From positions 62,001 through 126,000 of the forward strand of contig CACXNA010000016.1 of the NCBI GenBank assembly GCA_902768985.1: a stretch of DNA of 64,000 nucleotides, written 5' to 3'. Of the stretch, positions 42,201-51,116 are shown piece by piece; the first letter of the stretch is position 1; each line of letters begins with the position of its first letter. This DNA is from an uncultured Bacteroidia bacterium. Its GTDB lineage: Bacteria > Bacteroidota > Bacteroidia > Bacteroidales > UBA932. The notes under the pieces were generated by a model, which was not told the DNA's origin, did not search any database, and was given only the letters and a program-made list of their open reading frames with translations. The position numbers and the translations under genes are program-made.

Positions 42201-44468
42201 CGTGCCGCTGAGCACGGTCTTGCCCTCGTGGAGCACCTTATACGCAATCTTCAGGGTCGGATGGGTCTGGCCGTTGCCGTAGCCCAGCTGGAAGCGGAGC
42301 TGCGCGACGTCCTCGCCGAGGATGAATCCGCCGCCGTAGCGGTTCACGCTCTCGAAGTGGCCGGGGACACTGTTCTCCATGGAGATCCGGATGGGCAGGT
42401 GGCGGGAGACGCTCACGCTCTTGCTGAATTCCAGCGTCTCACCGGTGGCGTCCGTCACCGTCACGGTCACGGCCACATTGGTGGAATAGAATTCGGCCTC
42501 CGGGGCTTCGAAATCAATTTTGAAATCGCCCGCAGGGCTGAGCGCCAGATCGCCTTCGGCGAGCGTCAGGTTGCGCTCCCGGACCTCGTAGCGGGCCTTG
42601 GCCGTGCCGAGGTTGTGGCCGGAGTAGGAGCGGATGCTGCCCGCGACGGTCACGTTGTCCTTCGGCAAATAGAAGCGCTCGTCGGGCTTCCACGTCAGCT
42701 CGAAGCTGGGCAGCACGAACTCGTCCGCCCGCACCTGCTTGCTGGCGACGGTGCTGCCGCCCTCGCTGACGGCGATCCGGTACATGCCGCCGCGCTCGCC
42801 TTTCTTCAGGACGAAGGCGCCCGCGGCGCTGCCGAACTCATTGGTCGTCAGGTCTTCTTCGCCGATCACCTTGCCGCTCGGGTCGGTGAGCGTGGCGTGC
42901 AGGCGGATGCCCGCCGGGCGGGTGGCGTACTCGTAGGTGCCCTCGTAGAGCAGGACCTTGTAGTGGACCGTCTCGTCGGGATTGAAGGCGCTGCGGTCCG
43001 TCAGGATCATGCCATGGTGGCGGGCCGGGTTGTCGGTGCCGACCGTCTCCCGGGCTTCATAATATAAGTTGTGCTGCGGCGTGGCGCGGCGGCGTCCGTC
43101 GATCGAGGCCACGGCCTGGACGGTCCAGCCCCAGTGCTCCTTCTCCAGGGCTTTGACGAAGGATTCCGGGAGGTAGGTGAAGCCGTCCATCGGCAGGCCG
43201 TAGATCTGGTCCACCTGCTTGTCATCGTCGTCGTAGAGGAAGACGTCGCAGGTCTTGACGGGCTCGCCCGTCAGGTAGTCGGCCACGTAGATGGCGTAGC
43301 TGTCCAGGTCGCGCTTGTGCGCGATGGAGAGGGTGTATTTGCGGTATTCGCTCTCGGTTTCGGCCTTGCCGCCCGTGCACTTCAGGGTGTAGGTCCTGTC
43401 GTCCAGGTCGGGGAGCCGGAGCGTGAGCGTGTCGCGAAGATAGAAGGATTTCCTGGGGTTGTTCACCGTGGTGTTCCACACCTCGCGCTTGCCCTCGAGG
43501 ATGCGGACCTTGACTTCCTGGAGGTTTCGTACCCGCAGGGAGGCGACGCCTTTGGAGACTTCCATCGAGATCTCCTGGGCGGTCAGCGTCTCGAGGATGT
43601 CGTCGGCGTTGCCGGCGCATTCCGCGAGGGCCTTCTCGTCGCCGCTGAACTTCTTGCGCTCGGCGATGAGCGTCTGGCAGTCGAGGGCCAGCTGGCGGTA
43701 GGCCTCGGAGGTGGAATCTTTCTCCCGGCGGAGGAGGCTGTTCCGGTAGGAGAGCATCTGGTCGCGGGCCAGGATGGCGACGGCCTGCCCGGCGTGTGCG
43801 TCCGCAAAGGCGCCCATCTTCTTCAGCCCGTCTTCCGGGCCGTTGCTCTCCCGGCGGGCGAGGCAGAATTCAATCAGGGCGTCGAAGGGATAGCGCCCGG
43901 CGTAACAGGCCTGGATGGCCTGGTTGACGGCTTCGCTCTTCTTGCTCCCGAAGAGGCTCCAGAGGGTGTATTCGTAGTCGTTCGCGATCCGGGGCAGCAG
44001 GAATTCGGAGAAGACGTAGCCCGCGACGTGGCCGTCCCGCCCGTAGAATTCCGGGTTGTGGGCCTGCTCCAGCTGCGCTTTGTGCTCCGTGACGTAGCGC
44101 AGGAGCTCGCCGGTGTCTGAGCGGCCCTGGCGGAGGAAGAAGACGGCGACGGGCTCGCCGAAGGATTCGATGTCCTGGTTGGCCTGGGTGAGCAGCTCGT
44201 CGCGCAGCTTCCAGTTGGAGCTGGCGCGCGCGTCCACGTATTTGAAGGTGGCGTCGTAGTAGTCCCAGGCGAGGTGCTTCTCGGCGGCCTCTTTCTTGAT
44301 CCGCGTGAGGATGTCGGCCTGGTCCTTGGGCCGGTCGGCGTCGACGGCCTTGTCGTACTCCGCCCAAAGCTTGGTGAGCGTGTGCCCGCGGTCGTCTTTG
44401 GCGCAGGCGGAATTAACAAGATTCATGATGGTTATCAGTGTCAGGGTCAGAAACTTAATGGCTTTCAT
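39285..44468 (-). CDS. Alpha-2-macroglobulin family protein
   Basis: 1727 residues. Signal peptide then a possible lipid-anchor Cys (NSACAKDD), a helical/TPR-like N-terminal region (about 30-330), MG domains with an MG2-like FNPDETVHYKVLLYEG (about 515), the bait-region stretch around RNVLAKGAAPMGAAVE, A2M domain FLRADKDGVVTFNFSTADKL, and an alpha-alpha toroid (NSNGGFGWFAGMSSSPILTA). The CxEQ thioester motif is not seen; the equivalent position reads ENLLDQSEAL. Bacterial homologues are thought to trap proteases in the periplasm. Lies between folC and the LD-carboxypeptidase gene, consistent with a cell-envelope operon. Confidence 0.92.
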   Translation of the reverse strand: MKAIKFLTLTLITIMNLVNSACAKDDRGHTLTKLWAEYDKAVDADRPKDQADILTRIKKEAAEKHLAWDYYDATFKYVDARASSNWKLRDELLTQANQDIESFGEPVAVFFLRQGRSDTGELLRYVTEHKAQLEQAHNPEFYGRDGHVAGYVFSEFLLPRIANDYEYTLWSLFGSKKSEAVNQAIQACYAGRYPFDALIEFCLARRESNGPEDGLKKMGAFADAHAGQAVAILARDQMLSYRNSLLRREKDSTSEAYRQLALDCQTLIAERKKFSGDEKALAECAGNADDILETLTAQEISMEVSKGVASLRVRNLQEVKVRILEGKREVWNTTVNNPRKSFYLRDTLTLRLPDLDDRTYTLKCTGGKAETESEYRKYTLSIAHKRDLDSYAIYVADYLTGEPVKTCDVFLYDDDDKQVDQIYGLPMDGFTYLPESFVKALEKEHWGWTVQAVASIDGRRRATPQHNLYYEARETVGTDNPARHHGMILTDRSAFNPDETVHYKVLLYEGTYEYATRPAGIRLHATLTDPSGKVIGEEDLTTNEFGSAAGAFVLKKGERGGMYRIAVSEGGSTVASKQVRADEFVLPSFELTWKPDERFYLPKDNVTVAGSIRSYSGHNLGTAKARYEVRERNLTLAEGDLALSPAGDFKIDFEAPEAEFYSTNVAVTVTVTDATGETLEFSKSVSVSRHLPIRISMENSVPGHFESVNRYGGGFILGEDVAQLRFQLGYGNGQTHPTLKIAYKVLHEGKTVLSGTAPNRETLPIDLSRFPTGLYEIRATATAVSDAGESYDDDASIELVKAADSDTALDMDVRAFFKEIDDPDGIALQVGATTGPTWVVVELYGDGNRLLEKRIVTLRGERGKAGSLQVIRFARKANYPEDLILKVFWFRDERSFTYSVSSYKPKVISALPLRFTRFLDTTAPHRDYSFTLLTAAGVEVAATVFDKSTETIERNSWVTLGPARRSLPQVHYESTVGTDESFGFDNAVLGYGRQRNVLAKGAAPMGAAVESAMVMDELVEEDEDGVVFMRDMEVQEGIENVPVRENFANTIAWEPFLRADKDGVVTFNFSTADKLSTYYVQLFAHDKAFRNATLRQEMVVTLPVKVAVVQPQFLYEGDRYVARVTVSSSKGVPIPGSVSVRFLNGKDYKTAPVLGERSKHLSVPANGTADFSCELTAPQVRELGLLISFTPDNADYGSDAVFVTMPVHPAVQTITEAHSALLLAGMDRDAVIAALRGQFVNVAGADAALREISILDMIREAVPEKVLPASENLLDQSEALYANFLIDRLPGSAGSAATAEQRADMVQKILACRNSNGGFGWFAGMSSSPILTATLLERLANMGEACPKQLAEAIPAAVQFLDRSFLGDRARPIWCGGLSLEQYLHVRALYPEVDFAPKATGKRLREFRKEAKAYLVPGKVRGLNGRVFAKARRMKTLRALVTGEGGTALARAWGISLFAKGRLSRSLDKDIESLLQYAEPHRSGGIYYPNAVMPWRGLLESELYAHALICDLLTDCGHNEVAEGIRLWIMVQKETQHWEDDPAYIQAIGSVLRGTEETLQTKVVALSATTTLPFPQIKAAGNGFTLACSYSRDGRTLQEGDVLHIGDKVTATYRIWNEENRSFVRLTAPRPAAFRPVDQLSGHYGWRLNPISITGWMSFSPQGYRTVLADRTEIWFDSYPEENTTITEEYFVTQEGTFQCPVPVIESLYAPHYRANDDGRPAVTVAP

Positions 44469-44477
44469 AGCGCAATT

Positions 44478-45710
44478 CTAATCAGGGTCAAACAATCCAA
44501 CGGCTTCTGCTACAACAAAATTGCTGCCACCGATGTAAAGGAGGCACCCGGGCGTGCTGCGGGCGGCCTCCAGCGCCTGCCGGACGCCGTCCTTCACATC
44601 TCCGCAGACCATGCAGTCGAAGCCTTCGAGGCGCGCTGCGAGCCGGTCGGCGGGCAGGGCGCGCTCGCCCTTGGGGGCCACGAGGAAATAGCGTGCGTCC
44701 CGCGGCAGCAGGGGCTTGATGCCGTCGAGGTCCTTGTCGGCCATGATGCCGAAAACGATGAGCAGCGGTCGGCCGCTCTCGCGCAGCCGCCGGAAATTGA
44801 TTTCGAGGGCGGGGGGATTGTGGCCGATGTCGCAGATGACCTCGGGATTCTCGCAGAGGCGCTCCCAGCGGCCGCGCAGGCCCGTGCGGGCGGCGGTGTG
44901 CGCCAGCGCCTCGCGGTCGGGCTCGACGCCCAAAAGTTCGAGGGCGGCGAGCGCCGTGCGCAGGTTGGCGGCCTGGCAGGGGCCGGTCAGGTCGGTGTCG
45001 AACAGCTCGACGTCGAAGTCTTCGGCGAAGAAAAGCGGGCAGGGGACCACGCTGGCGCGGGCCTCGAAGACGGGGGCCGTCTCGTCGTCGCGCTGGCCGC
45101 AGAGCGCCGGGACGCCGGGCTTGAAGATGCCCGCCTTCTCGGCGGCGATGGCCCCGCGCGTATTCCCCAGTAACGCGCAGTGGTCCAGCCCGATGCTCGT
45201 CACGACGGCGAGCTCGGGCGTGAGGATGTTCGTGCTGTCCAGGCGGCCGCCCAGGCCGACCTCGATCACGGCCACGTCCACCTGCTGCGCGGCGAACCAC
45301 CAGAAGGCGAGTCCGGTCGTGATTTCGAAGAAGGAAAGGCCTTCCAGCTCGTTTTCCGTGAGGAAACGGAACACCTCCTCGCGGGGAATCATGGACCAGC
45401 CGTCCGGCTCCACGAGTTTGATCCGCTCGCGGAAATCCACCAGGTGCGGCGAGGTGTAGAGGCCGACCCGCAGGCCGGTGGCGGATAGGGCGGCCGCGAG
45501 CATCGAGCTCACGGAACCCTTGCCGTTGGTGCCGGCCACGTGGATGGAACGGAATTGCCGCGCGGGGTGCCCCAGGGCGGCGTCGAAGCGCTCCATGCCG
45601 GCCAGTCCGGGCTTGTAGGCGCCGGCCGTGAAACCGGTGTTCTGCACGCTGGGGTGTCGGTTGTACAGCTCCTCCAGGAGCCGGTTGTATTGCTCGCTTG
45701 TGTAGTTCAT
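44478..45710 (-). CDS. folC: Bifunctional folylpolyglutamate synthase/dihydrofolate synthase
   Basis: Mur-ligase-family ATP-dependent ligase that adds glutamate to dihydropteroate and folates. 410 residues from the ATG at 45710 (MNYTSEQYNRLLEELYNRHP). P-loop GTNGKGSVSSMLAAALS; the omega region SPHLVDFRERIK; VEVGLGGRLDSTNI; and the C-terminal ligase domain with CDIGHNPPALE. Complete and normal length. First gene of the folC-A2M-LD-carboxypeptidase operon. Confidence 0.96.
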   Translation of the reverse strand: MNYTSEQYNRLLEELYNRHPSVQNTGFTAGAYKPGLAGMERFDAALGHPARQFRSIHVAGTNGKGSVSSMLAAALSATGLRVGLYTSPHLVDFRERIKLVEPDGWSMIPREEVFRFLTENELEGLSFFEITTGLAFWWFAAQQVDVAVIEVGLGGRLDSTNILTPELAVVTSIGLDHCALLGNTRGAIAAEKAGIFKPGVPALCGQRDDETAPVFEARASVVPCPLFFAEDFDVELFDTDLTGPCQAANLRTALAALELLGVEPDREALAHTAARTGLRGRWERLCENPEVICDIGHNPPALEINFRRLRESGRPLLIVFGIMADKDLDGIKPLLPRDARYFLVAPKGERALPADRLAARLEGFDCMVCGDVKDGVRQALEAARSTPGCLLYIGGSNFVVAEAVGLFDPD

Positions 45711-45725
45711 AGTTGCAACTGATTC

Positions 45726-45733
45726 CAAATTTA
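45726..45733 (-). promoter_or_regulatory. -7 element of folC
   Basis: TAAATTTG on the minus strand, 15 nt before the folC ATG. The -33 region is not conserved. Confidence 0.5.
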
Positions 45734-45760
45734 GTTAAATTTACACGTTTTTATTACGGC

Positions 45761-46888
45761 ATGGCAGAAAAAACGACAGCGTTGCACGCGATCTACGTCA
45801 TCGACGGAGTGCAGGAAGAATACACGCCTGCGCAGTTGCTGGATGCGGTGACGGAGCCGGAGGGACGGCATTCCCTGGCCGCTCCGGCGGAGGCGCGTGC
45901 GGTGGACGAGACCCTGGACCCGGTGTGCCGGGTGCCGGCGCTCGATCCCGGCTGTATCGATGCCTACCTGGATGCGGTCTGCTCGACGCAGAAGCGGGTC
46001 CCGGCCACGGCGGCCGACGCCTACACCCGCGTCCGCGTGGCCGCGGCGCTCATCGACACGCTGTGGCGCACCGGCCGTTTCCGCCTCGGCGACCTGCGTC
46101 TGGACGCCTCGTGGCGCTGGAACGAGACCCCGGTCGGGGCGCGGGCGGCCTTCTACGATTCCGTCCGCGCGGCGGCGGATTACGTCGACGCCCTCGGCGT
46201 GAAATTCAGCGCCTACCGCTACGCCCGGACGACGGGCGAGTCGGAGCTGACCCTGCGCACCCGCATCACCCGCGAAGCGGACGAGGAGGAGTTCGGCTTC
46301 GTCAGCGAACCCTTCCGCTCCGAGCACCCGCTGCTCGGCGCGCGCCGCTCCTGCCCCGCCACGCTGGCCCCCGACCCGCAGAGCTGGGTCGTGTACATCC
46401 CCTTCGACACCTCCGAATTCCGCCTGGGCGGCTCGCTCTTCGCGCAGGTGCTCGACGTGGGCGGCGGCGCCAGCCCGCAGATTACCGACGCCGACTACTT
46501 CATGGACTGCCACGAAGTGGTCCGGGAGCTGGTGGAGGACGGCATTCTTCTGTCCGCCGCCACGGTGGGCGAAGGCGGCTTGCTGCGGACGGTGAAGCAG
46601 ATGGCGGACAAGGCCGGCCTGGTCGTGGACGTGTCTGACGTGATGCGCGCCTACCAGGAGCAGGACGTGCTGCGCGTCCTCTTCGCCGAGGTGCCGGGCG
46701 CCGTGATCCAAATACAAGATGCAGATTTTGACTACCTGGACGCCGAACTGCTGCTGCAGGATGTCGCCTTCTTCCCCCTGGGCCACCCGGTCCCCGGGCA
46801 GGCGGGCATCCGCGTCAAGGCTTCGGCCAAGTCGGGTATACAAACGATATTGGAATCCCTGATGCAAAACGCGGAAGGGGAGGACTGA
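45761..46888 (+). CDS. AIR-synthase-related protein (PurL/PurM C-terminal-like)
   Basis: 375 residues from the ATG at 45761. The C-terminal half resembles the AIRS_C domain of PurL/PurM/SelD: GGSLFAQVLDVGGGASPQIT, HEVVRELVEDGILLSAATVG and EGGLLRTVKQMADKAGLVVD. The N-terminal part (1-130) is not recognised but carries TRITREADEEE-like charged stretches afterwards. It is far shorter than PurL and lacks the glutaminase, so it is probably not a functional FGAM synthase. It precedes phoH by 11 bp. Assignment rests on the C-terminal motifs. Confidence 0.72.
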   Translation: MAEKTTALHAIYVIDGVQEEYTPAQLLDAVTEPEGRHSLAAPAEARAVDETLDPVCRVPALDPGCIDAYLDAVCSTQKRVPATAADAYTRVRVAAALIDTLWRTGRFRLGDLRLDASWRWNETPVGARAAFYDSVRAAADYVDALGVKFSAYRYARTTGESELTLRTRITREADEEEFGFVSEPFRSEHPLLGARRSCPATLAPDPQSWVVYIPFDTSEFRLGGSLFAQVLDVGGGASPQITDADYFMDCHEVVRELVEDGILLSAATVGEGGLLRTVKQMADKAGLVVDVSDVMRAYQEQDVLRVLFAEVPGAVIQIQDADFDYLDAELLLQDVAFFPLGHPVPGQAGIRVKASAKSGIQTILESLMQNAEGED

Positions 46889-46899
46889 ACCACATATTT

Positions 46900-48240
46900 A
46901 TGGGAAAACCTAAAATTTTCGTGCTGGACACCAACGTGATCCTGCACGACCACAAAGCCATCCGGAAATTCCAGGACAACCATCTCGTGATCCCGGTCGC
47001 CGTGATCGAGGAAGTGGACAAGTTCAAGAAGGGCAACGATGCGCTGTCCTACAACGCGCGTGGCTTCATGCGCGACCTGGACCGCATCACCAACGGCAAG
47101 AGCTTCGGTGCGAACGGCCTGCCGATCGGCAAGGACCTCGGCTGCATCAAGGTCGAGCCCAACCATCCCTTCGAAGGCGAGTATGCCGGCTTCTTCACCG
47201 ACGACATTCCGGACCACCGCATCCTGGCCACGGCCATGTGGGTGCGGGACCACAACCCCGGCACCTTCGTGGCGCTGGTGACCAAGGACATCAACCTGCG
47301 GATGAAGGCCAAAGCCATCGGCATGGCGGTCCAGGACTACTTGACCGACAAGGTCGGCGACGACCAGATCGAAGAGGCGCAGCGCGAGGTGCAGCTGCTG
47401 GACGTGGACGGCATCGTCCTCCAGGAGCTGGCCTACGGGCCGGATGCCTCCATCGACTGGAAGCGTATCCTCAAGGTGCAGCCGAAGGCGAACCAGATGT
47501 TCAAGTTCCGCTGGGAAAAGGGCAACGACGAGCTGGTCTGCGCCCGCTATGACGCTGCGCGCGACCGCGTGGTGCTTGTCAAGAACCGCGAGGCCTACGG
47601 CATCCGCCCGCGCAACGAGGAGCAGAAACTGGCCCTCGACGCGCTGCTGAATCCGAAGGTGGAGCTCGTCTCCCTGACCGGCGGCGCCGGCACGGGCAAG
47701 ACCCTGCTGGCCCTGGCGGCCGCCCTGGAGCAGGAGCGGGACTACGAGCAGATCTACCTGTCCCGCCCGACGGTAATCCTGGGCAACCAGGACCTGGGCT
47801 TCCTGCCCGGCGACCAGAAGGCGAAGATGGGCCCCTTCCTGCAGCCGCTGATGGACAATCTCAACGTGATCAAGAGCCAGTTCCGCCCGACCTCCAAGGA
47901 GGCGCAGCGCATCGACGCCATGCTCACGCAGGAGAAACTGATCATCGAGCCGCTGGCCTACATCCGCGGCCGCAGCCTCGGCAAGTGCTTCTTCATTATC
48001 GATGAGGCGCAGAACCTCACCCCGCACGAGATGAAAACCATTATCACGCGGGCCGGCGAGGGGACCAAGATGGTCTTCACGGGCGATATCTTCCAGATCG
48101 ACCAGCCCTACCTGGACCAGTGGTCCAACGGCCTGACGCACCTGGGGGAGAAAATGTTCGGCCAGCCGCTCTTCCAGCACGTGTTCCTGCGGAAGGGAGA
48201 AAGAAGCGAACTTTCAGAATTGGCGGCAAAATTGCTATAA
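46900..48240 (+). CDS. PhoH-family protein with N-terminal PIN domain
   Basis: PhoH2/YlaK-type protein: a PIN ribonuclease domain fused to a PhoH ATPase/helicase. 446 residues. PIN: FVLDTNVILHDHKAIRKFQD, with acidic residues in VIEEVDKFKKGN and ATAMWVRD. PhoH: Walker A GGAGTGKTLLALAAALEQE (about residues 262-280), Walker B FFIIDEAQNLTPHE, plus the C-terminal QIDQPYLDQWSNGLT. Such proteins act in RNA metabolism; in some bacteria they are paired with an antitoxin, which is not seen here. Confidence 0.95.
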   Translation: MGKPKIFVLDTNVILHDHKAIRKFQDNHLVIPVAVIEEVDKFKKGNDALSYNARGFMRDLDRITNGKSFGANGLPIGKDLGCIKVEPNHPFEGEYAGFFTDDIPDHRILATAMWVRDHNPGTFVALVTKDINLRMKAKAIGMAVQDYLTDKVGDDQIEEAQREVQLLDVDGIVLQELAYGPDASIDWKRILKVQPKANQMFKFRWEKGNDELVCARYDAARDRVVLVKNREAYGIRPRNEEQKLALDALLNPKVELVSLTGGAGTGKTLLALAAALEQERDYEQIYLSRPTVILGNQDLGFLPGDQKAKMGPFLQPLMDNLNVIKSQFRPTSKEAQRIDAMLTQEKLIIEPLAYIRGRSLGKCFFIIDEAQNLTPHEMKTIITRAGEGTKMVFTGDIFQIDQPYLDQWSNGLTHLGEKMFGQPLFQHVFLRKGERSELSELAAKLL

Positions 48241-48301
48241 TGCGAAAAAATTTCGTAAATTCGCGGCCTGATTATAAAGAAGTAATACTAAACCATATCC
48301 T

Positions 48302-51028
48302 ATGTTTGAAGTTAAGAAACGTGTCTATCGCTTTGGTGGCAAGACCGCCGAAGGCGACGGGACCATGCGTGAGCTCCTGGGTGGTAAGGGAGCCAACCTG
48401 GCCGAGATGAGCAAGCTCGGCATGCCGGTGCCTGCCGGCTTCACCATTACGACTGAATGCTGCGCCGAGTACTATCAGCTCGGCGGCGGGTACACCGAGG
48501 AGCTCAAGATGGAGGTCCGCGGTGCCCTCAACGCCACTGAGGCTCTCATGGGCAAGAAATTCGGCGATCCCAACGACCCGCTCCTCGTGAGCTGCCGCTC
48601 CGGCGCACGCAGCTCCATGCCGGGTATGATGGATACCATCCTGAACATCGGTCTGTGCTCCGCGACGATCCCGGGCATGATCAAGAAGACCGGCAACCCC
48701 CGCTTCGTGTATGACGCTTACCGCCGTCTCATCATGATGTACTCTGACGTCGTGATGGAGAAGGCCGAGGGCATCGAGCCCGCCGACGGCCAGGGCATCC
48801 GCCAGCAGCTGGACCGCATGATGGCCGAGCTGAAGGAGAAGAAGGGTTATGCCTCCGATACCGACATCACTGCCGACGAGCTGAAGGACCTCTGCGACCA
48901 GTTCAAGAAGAAGGTCAAGGAAGTGCTCGGCGTCGACTTCCCCGATACCGCCCAGGATCAGCTCTGGGGCTCCATCGGCGGCGTCTTCAAGTCCTGGAAC
49001 GGCAAGCGCGCCATCGCGTACCGCCGCATCGAGAAGATTCCTGATGACTGGGGCACGGCCGTGAACGTCCAGTCCATGGTGTTCGGTAACATGGGCAACA
49101 CCTCCGCCACCGGCGTCGCGTTCTCCCGCAACCCGGCCAACGGTGACAACCGTTTCTACGGCGAGTGGCTGATCAACGCCCAGGGCGAGGATGTCGTTGC
49201 CGGTATCCGCACCCCGAACCCGCTCAACGAAGCTACCAAGAACGATCATAACCGCAACCTCGAGTCCCTCGAGAAGGCGATGCCGAAGGTATACAAGGAG
49301 CTCGACGACATCCGCAAGCGTCTGGAGAATCACTTCCACGACATGCAGGACATCGAGTTCACCATCCAGGAGGGTGTCCTCTGGATGCTGCAGTGCCGTA
49401 TCGGCAAGCGCACCGGTCTGGCCGCCCTGCAGATGGCCGTCGATATGCTCGAAGAGGGCATGATTGATGAGAAGACCGCCGTGACGCGCGTCTCCCCGGC
49501 CCAGCTGGACGAGGTGCTGCACCCGATCCTGAACGCCGCTTCCGAGAAGGAAGCCAAGGTGGTGGCCAAGGGTCTGCCCGCTTCCCCGGGTGGCGCCGTC
49601 GGTACCATCGTCTTCACCTCCGAGGCCGCCATGGAGGCTGCCGCCGCAGGCAAGAAGACCATCCTCGTGCGTGAGGAGACCTCCCCGGAGGACATCCAGG
49701 GCATGCGCGCTTCCGCCGGTATCCTGACGATGCGCGGCGGTATGACCTCCCACGCCGCCCTTGTGGCGCGCGGCTGGGGCAAGTGCTGCATCGTGGGCTG
49801 CGAGGCCATGAAGATCAACTTCGAGGCCAAGACCCTCACCTTCGCCGGTGACAAGAAAGTTTACAAGGAAGGCGACTGGCTCTCCCTCAACGGTGCCAAG
49901 GGCAACGTGTATGCCAAGCAGATCGAGATGATGGACGCCAGCGAGAACCCGACCTTCATCAAGTTCATGACCATCGTGGACAAGTACCGCCGTCTGGGTG
50001 TGCGTACCAACGCCGACACCCCGGAGGATGCCCAGAAGGCCCTCGACTTCGGCGCCGAAGGTATCGGCCTCTTCCGTATCGAGCACATGTTCTACGGCAA
50101 GAACTCCGAGACCCCGCTCGCCAAGTTGCGCAAGATGATCCTCTGCACCACCGACCGTGAGCGCAAGGACGCCCTGGCCGAGCTGGAGCCGTTCATCAAG
50201 GCTTCCGTCAAGAGCACCCTCAAGGTGATGGACGGCAAGCCGGTGGTGTTCCGTCTGCTCGACCCGCCTCTCCACGAGTTCGTCCCGACCACCAAGGAGA
50301 AGACCGCCGAGGTCGCCAAGGAGCTGGGTATCAGCGCCGCTGAGGTGACCCGCCGTGGCGCCAGCCTCCATGAGGTCAACCCGATGATGGGTCTGCGCGG
50401 CGTGCGTCTGCACGTGGCCTACCCGCTCATCGCCGAGACGCAGTACCGCGCCATCTTCACGGCTGTCGCCGAGCTGTGCCGCGAGGGCTTCCACCCGCAG
50501 CCGGAGATCATGATCCCGGTCACGGTGTCCGCCCGCGAGCTGGGCTTCCAGCGCGCCATCTGCGAGCGCATCAAGGCTGAGGTCGAGGTGCACAACGAGA
50601 TGATCATCACCTACAAGTTCGGTACGATGATCGAGATCCCGCGTGCTGCCCTGACCGGCGACCGCATGGCCCGTACCGCCGAGTTCTTCTCCTTCGGTAC
50701 CAACGACCTGACGCAGATGACCTTCGGTTTCTCCCGCGACGACGTGGGTACCTTCATGGGTGACTACCTCGGCCACAAGATCCTCGACGCCGACCCGTTC
50801 CAGACCATCGACACCAAGGCTGTCGGCAAGCTGGTCGAGATCGGTATCCAGGGTGGTCGCGCCCGTCGTCCGGAGCTGAAGTGCGGCGTCTGCGGCGAGC
50901 ACGGTGGCGATCCTGACTCCATCGCCTTCTTCAACAAGATCGGTGTGGACTACGTCAGCTGCTCCCCGTTCCGCGTGCCTATCGCCCGCCTCGCTGCCGC
51001 CCAGGCCGCGATCAAGCAGTCCGAGTAA
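48302..51028 (+). CDS. ppdK: Pyruvate, phosphate dikinase
   Basis: Reversible interconversion of pyruvate, ATP and Pi with PEP, AMP and PPi; in anaerobes it commonly serves glycolysis. 908 residues, full length. Nucleotide-binding domain (GGKGANLAEMSKLGMPVPAG, ARSSMPGMMDTILNIG), the swivelling His domain with the catalytic His in TMRGGMTSHAALVARGWGK, and the PEP/pyruvate-binding domain ending CGVCGEHGGDPDSI. Codon bias is strong, indicating high expression. The 61-bp leader holds a TAAATTCG box at 48257-48264. It ends before a repeat and the terminator at 51117-51150. Confidence 0.98.
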   Translation: MFEVKKRVYRFGGKTAEGDGTMRELLGGKGANLAEMSKLGMPVPAGFTITTECCAEYYQLGGGYTEELKMEVRGALNATEALMGKKFGDPNDPLLVSCRSGARSSMPGMMDTILNIGLCSATIPGMIKKTGNPRFVYDAYRRLIMMYSDVVMEKAEGIEPADGQGIRQQLDRMMAELKEKKGYASDTDITADELKDLCDQFKKKVKEVLGVDFPDTAQDQLWGSIGGVFKSWNGKRAIAYRRIEKIPDDWGTAVNVQSMVFGNMGNTSATGVAFSRNPANGDNRFYGEWLINAQGEDVVAGIRTPNPLNEATKNDHNRNLESLEKAMPKVYKELDDIRKRLENHFHDMQDIEFTIQEGVLWMLQCRIGKRTGLAALQMAVDMLEEGMIDEKTAVTRVSPAQLDEVLHPILNAASEKEAKVVAKGLPASPGGAVGTIVFTSEAAMEAAAAGKKTILVREETSPEDIQGMRASAGILTMRGGMTSHAALVARGWGKCCIVGCEAMKINFEAKTLTFAGDKKVYKEGDWLSLNGAKGNVYAKQIEMMDASENPTFIKFMTIVDKYRRLGVRTNADTPEDAQKALDFGAEGIGLFRIEHMFYGKNSETPLAKLRKMILCTTDRERKDALAELEPFIKASVKSTLKVMDGKPVVFRLLDPPLHEFVPTTKEKTAEVAKELGISAAEVTRRGASLHEVNPMMGLRGVRLHVAYPLIAETQYRAIFTAVAELCREGFHPQPEIMIPVTVSARELGFQRAICERIKAEVEVHNEMIITYKFGTMIEIPRAALTGDRMARTAEFFSFGTNDLTQMTFGFSRDDVGTFMGDYLGHKILDADPFQTIDTKAVGKLVEIGIQGGRARRPELKCGVCGEHGGDPDSIAFFNKIGVDYVSCSPFRVPIARLAAAQAAIKQSE

Positions 51029-51057
51029 ACTCGGCCTGCTTGACGCCTTCGGCGCTA

Positions 51058-51105
51058 ATGACGGGGGGCGTTCCCCCCGAACCCCCTGCGTCGCTTCGCT
51101 CCGAA
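51058..51105 (-). repeat. Interspersed GC-rich repeat, copy 2
   Basis: Inverted relative to copy 1 (26982-27030). The strand-matched sequence TTCGGAGCGAAGCGACGCAG is followed by GGGGGTTCGGGGGG and a CCCCCC arm, and the two copies differ at only a few positions. It lies 30 bp after the ppdK stop. Confidence 0.8.
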
Positions 51106-51116
51106 GCGTCAGCATC

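Noticed and set aside
38676-43067. A plus-strand open frame of 1463 codons across the alpha-2-macroglobulin gene
   Set aside because: It is the opposite-strand shadow of a GC-rich coding sequence; the product is a Leu/Val/Asp/Gly-rich, domain-free string and the minus strand encodes a recognisable protein.
45761-46888. A true PurL or PurM gene
   Set aside because: Far too short for PurL and without the N-terminal ATP-binding signature of PurM; only the C-terminal fold motifs match.
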